Shown here: piece by piece, positions 1-5,893 of the stretch
Position numbering within the stretch: the stretch's first letter is position 1
Layout of the letters: every line of letters begins with the position of its first letter
Assembly (NCBI GenBank): GCA_028684435.1
Contig: JAQUFX010000035.1
Location: forward strand, 1 to 10,544
From: Bacilli bacterium
Lineage (GTDB): Bacteria > Bacillota_I > Bacilli_A > RF39 > UBA660
Reading direction: 5' to 3'
Length of the DNA stretch: 10,544 nucleotides
Made by a program: the position numbers and the translations under genes
Notes under the pieces: model-generated
What the model was told of the DNA's origin: nothing
What the model saw: only the letters and a program-made list of their open reading frames with translations
The model's database searches: none

Positions 1-226
1 AAATAATTTACAAAGTAATTTATTAACAGTAGGTCAAAAATTAATTGTTACACTTATTAGGCAAGAAAATTATGAAATATATACAGTGAAAAGTGGAGAT
101 AGTATATGGTCAATAGCCAATAATTATAATATTCCTGTTGCTTACATAAGAGAAATAAATGAATTAAAAAATAGTTTATTAGAAGTCGGTCAAACATTAA
201 AAATACCAAAAAAAAATGAAGATTAA
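1..226 (+). CDS. LysM-domain protein, 3' end only
   Basis: The reading frame is open from base 2 to a TAA at 224-226; the start lies outside the window. The visible 74 residues hold the tail of one LysM repeat (ending LLTVGQKLIV) and one complete LysM repeat of about 43 residues. The complete repeat opens with YTVKSGDSIWSIANNYNIP and closes with LLEVGQTLKIP, the usual LysM beginning and end. LysM modules bind the GlcNAc-rich glycan of peptidoglycan, so the protein probably works at the cell wall or on the spore/cell surface. Whatever catalytic domain it carries is not in view: tandem LysM proteins include peptidases, amidases and non-enzymatic binders. The stop codon forms the loop of a small hairpin followed by a T run. 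LysM assignment is firm; the protein's overall function is unknown. Confidence 0.9.
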   Translation, partial: NNLQSNLLTVGQKLIVTLIRQENYEIYTVKSGDSIWSIANNYNIPVAYIREINELKNSLLEVGQTLKIPKKNED

Positions 227-240
227 ATCTTTCTTTTTTT
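208..240. terminator. Probable bidirectional terminator between convergent genes
   Basis: A short hairpin AAGAT-TAA-ATCTT (219-231) is flanked by an A9 run (208-216) on one side and a T7 run (234-240) on the other. On the plus strand the hairpin is followed by TCTTTTTTT, and on the minus strand by CA and then nine T. The loop on the plus strand is exactly the TAA stop of the LysM gene. The stem has one G-C pair per arm, so it is weak. Its placement between two converging genes and the U-tracts on both sides support the call. Confidence 0.45.
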
Positions 241-949
241 AGTTTAAGTAATAGATATAATCAAAATTATCTTTTTTTGTTATTAATAATATAAAACATA
301 CTTTATTATGCATAATAGATTTTATTTTAATATCTTTTTCTATATAATAATTATTTAAAATATAGCCATTATTATTAATTATACTAATATATGAATTATC
401 ATCTTTTTGATATGCTATATATAATAATTTGTTATAGTATAAAATTGCGGTAATATTATTTGTACTTTCATTTAATCGATATATAACTCCATCTATATCT
501 TGTTTATATAAAAAATTGTTATAACCAAATATATCTTTAGTTTTTTCCGTTAGTATATTTTTTAATTTATCTTTTTTAATATTATAATTATAAATATTAT
601 TATTTGTGGCAATAATTAAATTATTATTATTATTATTTGTTATATCGATAATTTTTTCATTATTTTCGAAATTGGGTTTTATAGTATCGTATTCTTTTAA
701 AAAATCATTAACTAGATATATTTTATCTTTTTCTTTACTCTTTATTAAATATATTTTTTCATTGAAAATAGTTCCTGTACTATAATTATTATTGATAAAT
801 AAATTTACAGTTTTTTCTAGACATTGATTATACATAGATATGCTATTATTTTTTTTATAAAAAACTAATAGATTGTTATTTAATAGAATACTTCCTAAAG
901 CACTTTTCTCTAAAGAATTAAATAAAGGTTTCTTTTCTATTATTTTCAT
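239..949 (-). CDS. Asn-rich repeat protein, possible small beta-propeller
   Basis: A 236-residue protein I do not recognise. It has no signal peptide or membrane helix, so it is probably cytoplasmic. About six loosely similar units (near residues 19-42, 58-83, 100-125, 139-162, 166-194, 210-236) each pair a short hydrophobic strand with a second strand ending in a Tyr/Ile-rich segment, such as NEKIYLIKSKEKDKIYLVND. This spacing resembles the blades of a small beta-propeller; that is inference from the pattern, not a family match. The middle carries six consecutive Asn residues. A longer start at 970 (adding MNVYGGL) is possible, but an SD GGAGG lies 4 bases upstream of the ATG at 949 and a TATAAT at 971-976 would put the transcript start downstream of 970, so 949 is preferred. 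It stands alone, divergent from the secreted-protein gene. Confidence 0.75.
   Translation of the reverse strand: MKIIEKKPLFNSLEKSALGSILLNNNLLVFYKKNNSISMYNQCLEKTVNLFINNNYSTGTIFNEKIYLIKSKEKDKIYLVNDFLKEYDTIKPNFENNEKIIDITNNNNNNLIIATNNNIYNYNIKKDKLKNILTEKTKDIFGYNNFLYKQDIDGVIYRLNESTNNITAILYYNKLLYIAYQKDDNSYISIINNNGYILNNYYIEKDIKIKSIMHNKVCFILLITKKDNFDYIYYLN
620..637. repeat. (ATT)6 trinucleotide run inside the propeller-like gene
   Basis: Six perfect ATT units on the plus strand encode six AAT (Asn) codons on the minus strand, near residues 105-110. Slippage here would add or remove whole Asn residues without breaking the frame. Confidence 0.85.
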
Positions 950-953
950 TAAT

Positions 954-976
954 CCTCCATATACATTCATATTATA
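954..976 (-). promoter_or_regulatory. -10 element and SD that fix the start of the propeller-like gene
   Basis: Minus-strand TATAAT (971-976) lies about 13 bases upstream of an SD GGAGG (954-958), which is 4 bases from the ATG at 949. No good -35 is seen (AGCCCA at the expected place). A start near 964 would give a leader of about 15 bases, excluding the upstream ATG at 970. Confidence 0.4.
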
Positions 977-998
977 TGTAAGTAAAATTAAAATGGGC

Positions 999-1038
999 TT
1001 AATAATTGTAAAAAATTAGAACATAATAATTATAGGTG
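999..1038 (+). promoter_or_regulatory. Weak candidate promoter and SD of the secreted-protein gene
   Basis: TTAATA (999-1004) and CATAAT (1022-1027) are 17 bases apart and match the sigma-A consensus at 4 of 6 and 5 of 6 positions. An SD AGGTG (1034-1038) sits 5 bases before the ATG at 1044. The predicted start would fall on the SD itself and the region is extremely AT-rich, so only the SD is reliable. Confidence 0.3.
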
Positions 1039-1043
1039 TTATT

Positions 1044-1379
1044 ATGAAGAAGTATATATATCTTACGATTGTGTTACTAATAGGAATTTTATTAAAATTT
1101 ACTAATCAGAGTTATGCTTATCAAGAATGTTCATATATTACTAAGCGACTTGATGCAATAAATACTAAAAACATTACGAAATATTTAATTGGCAAAAATT
1201 TTACTTATCATAGATTTTGCTCATATCAAGATTGTTATAATATGAAAAATAATAATATCGATGAAGCAATAAATAATTTTATAAAACTACAAAAAGCAAA
1301 AAAATCAGAAGAATATAATATTGAAGCTTACATTAAAGGAATCCCAATTACCGAAATTAGTTTTACTTTATGTGAATAA
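1044..1379 (+). CDS. Small secreted four-cysteine protein
   Basis: A 111-residue protein with a clear Sec signal: MKK, a hydrophobic core at residues 5-17 (IYLTIVLLIGILL), and a probable type I cleavage after SYA (residue 25). The mature part is about 86 residues with four cysteines, C29, C59, C64 and C110, an even number that could form two disulfides outside the cell. There is no lipobox, LPXTG anchor or second membrane helix, so it is probably released or loosely held. I recognise no family. The gene is monocistronic, divergent from the propeller-like gene, and its last 17 bases overlap the end of the convergent helicase gene. An SD AGGTG lies 5 bases upstream. The signal peptide is confident; the function is unknown. 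Confidence 0.8.
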   Translation: MKKYIYLTIVLLIGILLKFTNQSYAYQECSYITKRLDAINTKNITKYLIGKNFTYHRFCSYQDCYNMKNNNIDEAINNFIKLQKAKKSEEYNIEAYIKGIPITEISFTLCE

Positions 1380-2733
1380 AATCCAAATTTTTGTAATTAT
1401 CTTTTATTATTTCTTTAATAAATACTGAGTAATTATTATACGGTGTAATTAAATAAACATTATTTTTACTTCTTGTTAAAGCCACATAAAATAATCTTCT
1501 TTCTTCTTCATGAATAATATAATCAGACTTTACTATTTTGTTCAATAAGTCTTCTTTTTTTATTTTTGACGGTAATCCCAGAACATTATTATATAGATTT
1601 ATTAATATGACATTATCTTCTTCCATCCCTTTTGAACTATGAATAGTTAAAAATTTGATGCGATTATTTTCTATAATATTAAACTCTTTTTTATCTTTGT
1701 TATTTCTTCCTAAAATTAAGATATTTCCTTTTATATTTTTCAAAATTTTGTTAATAACAGTTTTTTTATCAACATAAAAAACTATCTTAATAGGTTTTAT
1801 ATCATCCTTATGACATATAGTATTTTTAATTATTTGATTTTTATTTTTCATAATAAATTTATTAGCTATATTAATTAATGATTGATTATTACGATAGTTA
1901 TGGTTTAATTCAATTGTATTTATATAAGGCAATAATGTTTTAATATTAATAAATAATGATATATCACATCCACTGAATTTGTATATTGATTGAAAATCAT
2001 CACCAACTGCAAATATATGAGCTTTATTTTGAATAAGGATACTATATATTAGTTTAAATCTAATTAAAGAAATATCTTGAAACTCATCAATAATTATATA
2101 TTTATAATTTAATTTCACTTTATTTTCTTTAATATAATTAGTAGCCTTGATAATTAATTCATTAAAATCCATTTTTCCAGAAGATTCTAATTCACGTAAA
2201 TAAATTAAATATATATCTAAAATTATTTTAAAATAATATCTATTCATAAAAATACTTTTTTTATATAAATTATATAAAAAATATATATCTTGGTAATTGC
2301 ATCTATAGATATTAATAAACGAATAAATTAAATTTTGAATTTGATTTTGATTAGTATTATGCATAATTCTTTTAATTATTATATTGGTTTTTTTATTGTA
2401 TTTTCCATAAGAATTTAAATATTCATTAATAATATATTTTAATTCATAATCATTTGCGATAGATAAATTACTATTTATTTTAGATATTATATCTTTAGCA
2501 AGTTTATGAAATGTTTTTATATCTATTTGGTATTTTATTCTCGATTTAAGTTCTTTTACAGTTTCGTTAGTAAAAGAAATAATTAATATTTCTTCTTCTT
2601 TATATAAATTATTTTTAATTATATAATTTATTTTGCCTATTATGGTCGTGGTTTTACCTGAACCAGCTCCTGCTATTACTAAAGTATTATCCATTGATTT
2701 AATAGTTTTAATTTGATCTTTATCATATTTCAT
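1363..2733 (-). CDS. Compact UvrD/Rep-type (SF1A) ATP-dependent DNA helicase
   Basis: At 456 residues it is much shorter than UvrD, PcrA or Rep (about 650-750), but all SF1A motifs are present. They are Q7 of the Q motif, Walker A GAGSGKT (22-28), motif Ia (IISFTNETVKEL), motif Ib (TFHKLA), motif II DEFQD (216-220), motif III GDDFQSIYKFSG (244-255), motif IV with NYRNNQSLI, motif V TIHSSKGMEEDNV (from 363), and motif VI RLFYVALTRSK (413-423). The 1B and 2B insertions must be small, and there is no nuclease domain. The expected activity is ATP-driven 3'-5' translocation on single-stranded DNA in repair or replication restart. The ATG at 2733 is preferred over an in-frame TTG at 2745, because the TTG lies in the GGGGGA SD (2738-2743). 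It follows addA but is separated by a terminator. The family is certain; the exact role is unknown. Confidence 0.9.
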   Translation of the reverse strand: MKYDKDQIKTIKSMDNTLVIAGAGSGKTTTIIGKINYIIKNNLYKEEEILIISFTNETVKELKSRIKYQIDIKTFHKLAKDIISKINSNLSIANDYELKYIINEYLNSYGKYNKKTNIIIKRIMHNTNQNQIQNLIYSFINIYRCNYQDIYFLYNLYKKSIFMNRYYFKIILDIYLIYLRELESSGKMDFNELIIKATNYIKENKVKLNYKYIIIDEFQDISLIRFKLIYSILIQNKAHIFAVGDDFQSIYKFSGCDISLFINIKTLLPYINTIELNHNYRNNQSLINIANKFIMKNKNQIIKNTICHKDDIKPIKIVFYVDKKTVINKILKNIKGNILILGRNNKDKKEFNIIENNRIKFLTIHSSKGMEEDNVILINLYNNVLGLPSKIKKEDLLNKIVKSDYIIHEEERRLFYVALTRSKNNVYLITPYNNYSVFIKEIIKDNYKNLDFIHIK

Positions 2734-2737
2734 AAAT

Positions 2738-2777
2738 TCCCCCAAATCAAATTAACTTATAATATATAAATTGTCAA
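2738..2777 (-). promoter_or_regulatory. Candidate promoter and SD of the compact helicase gene
   Basis: On the minus strand a perfect -35 hexamer TTGACA (2772-2777) stands 17 bases before TAATTT (2749-2754), and a better -10-like TATAAG lies at 2756-2761, only 10 bases from the -35. The SD GGGGGA (2738-2743) is 4 bases from the ATG at 2733. A promoter is likely, since an addA terminator lies just upstream, but the exact -10 cannot be decided by eye. Confidence 0.4.
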
Positions 2778-2789
2778 AAAGCAGATTTT

Positions 2790-2812
2790 AAAAAAATGAA
2801 CTAATTCATTTT
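2790..2812 (-). terminator. Intrinsic terminator of the addBA operon
   Basis: The minus strand reads AAAATGAA-TTAG-TTCATTTT followed by further T, giving an 8-bp perfect stem (2793-2800 with 2805-2812) and a T7 run that overlaps the 3' arm. The addA stop TAG sits in the four-base loop, so the last codons of addA form the 5' arm. Confidence 0.65.
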
Positions 2813-5800
2813 GATTAGTTCTTTATCTAATATAGAATATAAATAAATATTAGTTTTTTTATAAGTTTTCTTTTCAATATAATTTTTATAGCCTTCTAAT
2901 TGTAGTTTATAGGCATCATCATTAGTATTTTTAAGTTTATAATCAATAATATCAATATGATCTTTATAAATTAGCATTAAATCAATAATTCCTCTTTCAA
3001 TTTTATTATTTTCTTCATTAATAAATTCATATTCTTTAAAAATAGTAGCATCTTTAATATTCTTTAATATAGAAAGTGATAAGAAATGTTTAATAAAATC
3101 TTTTTCATTATTTTCTAATATAGAATAATCAGGATTAATAAAATCTATATTTTCTAAAATATAATGAATTTTAGTGCCGGTATTCATGTTCTCTTTTTCT
3201 TTGTTTGTATATAAGGCTTTGTCATTTTTAGAAAATATATTTTTAGTTAATATTTCTCTCTTAAATTCTTCTTCATTAACTTCAATTGAAAGATTATTTT
3301 CTTTATTATTAAAATCTGTTTTATTATTAAGCTTGTAATTTTGATCAATTTCGATTAAATCTTTTTCGATTATATATTTATCAATTACATTATAAATTGA
3401 TATTAATAAATCTTGAAATGATCGATAATTTATTCTTATTGTATAATCTACTACTTTATTTTGATTTATAATAGATAATTTTTCTTTATTAATAGATGTT
3501 AGCATAATCATTTTTTCTTTACATCTAGTTAATGCGACATAAAATAATCTTATTTTTTCAGATATTTCATTTTCGTTATATTTTTCTTTGTACAAATTAA
3601 AAATAAAAGTTTTTTTAATGCCATTATTATAATTCGGCAATATTAAACCGTATTCTTCACTAAAAATAAATTTGTCAATTGGATCTTTTAAATTAAATCT
3701 TTTATTTAATCCACTGTAATAACATATATTATATTCTAGTCCTTTAGATTTATGAATATTGGTTAAAGTAACTGAGTTACCTCCAGTAGGAATTGCTGAA
3801 ATAGTAATTTCATCATTATTTGCTATTAAAGTATTAAAATAATCTTCTAAATTATCTAAAGTTATGCCAACTTTATTTAATTCATCAGCTTTATCTAATA
3901 AGTTATTTAAAATAATAGTTCGATATTCTATATTACCGGCTGATATCAATTTATGATAAAAATTAAATGTTACAATAATTTTTTCTATTAATTCTTTATT
4001 ACTAATTTCATTTAGTTCAGAAGCAATATTAGTACATTTAATAAAAATATCATTTTTGAAATAACTATTATCTTTAAATATAATAAATATTTCTTCATCA
4101 AGTAAATCATAGAGATAACTTCTGGCAATACTTATAAAAGAGGCTTTAAATATATTATCATAATTTTTATTATTAATTTTAAATATTAAAGTAATAATAT
4201 TTTTGATTAGATAAGTTTCATCATTATGTAAAATGTTTTCGTCTTTATATAAATTAATTGGTATTTGGAAAAAATTAAAGATTTTTTTATAAATATCAAA
4301 TGAAGTATTACGATCAATTAATATACAAAAATCATTATAGGTACAAGGAATTAATTTATCATTCTTTAGGATTAAATAATTATCTTTTATTTTTTGTTTA
4401 ATATCTTTTGCTATTATAAAAGCTTCTAATTCACTAATATCATATTCTTTATTATTTTGATAATTTAAAATAGTAAGGTCATTATTATAATTATTTTTAC
4501 CTATAGTACTATATTTTGTATAACCATATTCTAGTTGATGTTCTTCTTTATAATTAGCATTACCAATATCATCATCCATAACGTAATTGAAAATATTATT
4601 TATACTATTAATTACTTCATTTCTGGATCTGAAATTCTTATTTAAATCTATTTTAATTCCATTTTCTTTGTTTTTATATAAATCGTATTTTTGTTTAAAT
4701 ATAGTTGGATTAGCATTTCTAAAGCGATAAATTGATTGTTTTATATCACCGACTACATAGACATTATTATTTTCTATTAAAGAAATAAATTCTTCTTGAA
4801 TATTACTAGTATCTTGATATTCATCAATCATTATTTCTTGATATTTATTCTTAATTTCTATTTTTACATCATCGTTTTCTTTTAACAATTTAATAGCTAA
4901 TTTACTAATATCGTTATATTCAAAGTGATTTACTTTAAATTTATAATTAGTTATTTTTTCATTTAATTCACTTAGTATTGATATTATTATCTTAGCAAAA
5001 TCATTTGTTTGAAATACTTCTTTTATCAAATCATTTTTACTAGAAAGGGTCATTGTTTTAATATTATTTAAATAATTAATTATTTCACCTTTAAAATATT
5101 TAGCATTATCAGAAGAATTATTAGGTAACCTCGGAATGTCAATATTAGCATTTGTTTTTATTTCTTCGTAGTTTTCACTTTTTATTAAATTAGAAAGCAA
5201 TATATCTAGTTTCTGATAATAATCGCTGTTAATTTCTAATTTCAAATTATATAAGCAGTTATTTATAGATGCTATTCTTTTTTTAATTAAATTTAAATAA
5301 TCATCAAAAAATTTATTAATATTATTTTCGTTATAGTAATTATTTATATAATTATTTAAAAATGTTGTTTTATCAATCAATAGATCTAATTTTTGATCTA
5401 AATTTAAGATCAGATTTTTAATCTCTTTATCATTTTTGACTCCAAAGGTAGTAATAAAGTCTTCAAAAATACAGTTGTTCTTAGTATACCAATTATTAAA
5501 AATATCATTTAATATTTCTTTTTTCTTAAGTAATATAATTGAATTATCAATAATATTAATATCTTTTTCTAGATTTAAAAGATAATAATATTTTTTAACT
5601 AAAGATAATACATAAGCATCAAAAGTTTTAATATCAGCACTATCAATATAATTAATTTCTTCTTTTAATTCAGGAATTTCTGTAATAGCTTTTTTAATTC
5701 TCTCTTTCATTTCTTTAGCAGCATTATTAGTAAATGTTAATATTAATAAATCATTAATATGCAAGCCGTTCTTTAGCTTTGTGATTACTCTTTCCGTTAA

Positions 5801-5893
5801 AACGGCGGTTTTACCTGAACCGGCTCCTGCTGAAACGATAATATTATAGCCATTGGTTTTAATTGCTTCTAATTGTTCTTTAGTCCATTTCAT
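2801..5893 (-). CDS. addA: AddA, helicase-nuclease subunit of the AddAB recombination complex
   Basis: AddA (RexA-type) unwinds and degrades double-strand-break ends with AddB, then loads RecA. At 1030 residues it is shorter than the usual roughly 1200, but the domain order is complete. Helicase: Q7, Walker A GAGSGKT (23-29), DEYQD (357-361), GDIKQSIYRF (382-391), NFRSRNEVI, TNIHKSKGLE (711-720) and RLFYVALTRCK (782-792). RecB-family nuclease: H910 in GTKIHYIL, D971 in GIIDL, D984-Y985-K986, and Q998/Y1002 in QLEGY, so all expected metal-binding and catalytic residues are kept. The start is firm: a perfect AGGAGGT (5901-5907) lies 7 bases upstream of the ATG. The gene begins inside the end of addB (14-bp overlap), indicating translational coupling and equal subunit supply. 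The length deficit appears spread through the linkers between motifs (inference). Confidence 0.97.
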   Translation of the reverse strand: MKWTKEQLEAIKTNGYNIIVSAGAGSGKTAVLTERVITKLKNGLHINDLLILTFTNNAAKEMKERIKKAITEIPELKEEINYIDSADIKTFDAYVLSLVKKYYYLLNLEKDINIIDNSIILLKKKEILNDIFNNWYTKNNCIFEDFITTFGVKNDKEIKNLILNLDQKLDLLIDKTTFLNNYINNYYNENNINKFFDDYLNLIKKRIASINNCLYNLKLEINSDYYQKLDILLSNLIKSENYEEIKTNANIDIPRLPNNSSDNAKYFKGEIINYLNNIKTMTLSSKNDLIKEVFQTNDFAKIIISILSELNEKITNYKFKVNHFEYNDISKLAIKLLKENDDVKIEIKNKYQEIMIDEYQDTSNIQEEFISLIENNNVYVVGDIKQSIYRFRNANPTIFKQKYDLYKNKENGIKIDLNKNFRSRNEVINSINNIFNYVMDDDIGNANYKEEHQLEYGYTKYSTIGKNNYNNDLTILNYQNNKEYDISELEAFIIAKDIKQKIKDNYLILKNDKLIPCTYNDFCILIDRNTSFDIYKKIFNFFQIPINLYKDENILHNDETYLIKNIITLIFKINNKNYDNIFKASFISIARSYLYDLLDEEIFIIFKDNSYFKNDIFIKCTNIASELNEISNKELIEKIIVTFNFYHKLISAGNIEYRTIILNNLLDKADELNKVGITLDNLEDYFNTLIANNDEITISAIPTGGNSVTLTNIHKSKGLEYNICYYSGLNKRFNLKDPIDKFIFSEEYGLILPNYNNGIKKTFIFNLYKEKYNENEISEKIRLFYVALTRCKEKMIMLTSINKEKLSIINQNKVVDYTIRINYRSFQDLLISIYNVIDKYIIEKDLIEIDQNYKLNNKTDFNNKENNLSIEVNEEEFKREILTKNIFSKNDKALYTNKEKENMNTGTKIHYILENIDFINPDYSILENNEKDFIKHFLSLSILKNIKDATIFKEYEFINEENNKIERGIIDLMLIYKDHIDIIDYKLKNTNDDAYKLQLEGYKNYIEKKTYKKTNIYLYSILDKELIKMN

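Noticed and set aside
950..970. Upstream in-frame ATG at 970 adding seven residues to the propeller-like protein
   Set aside because: It lies upstream of the GGAGG SD and next to the -10 element, so the ATG at 949 is the better start.
1378..1392. AAAAT-CCAA-ATTTT hairpin as terminator of the secreted-protein gene
   Set aside because: A five-pair stem of A-T pairs only with a poor T tract, inside the helicase coding region; expected by chance at this base composition.
2734..2745. TTG start at 2745 adding four residues to the helicase
   Set aside because: The TTG lies in the GGGGGA SD that serves the ATG at 2733.
5880..5893. AddB/AddA as a gene fusion or frameshift
   Set aside because: Each protein is complete, addA has its own consensus SD, and a short addB-addA overlap is common in Firmicutes.
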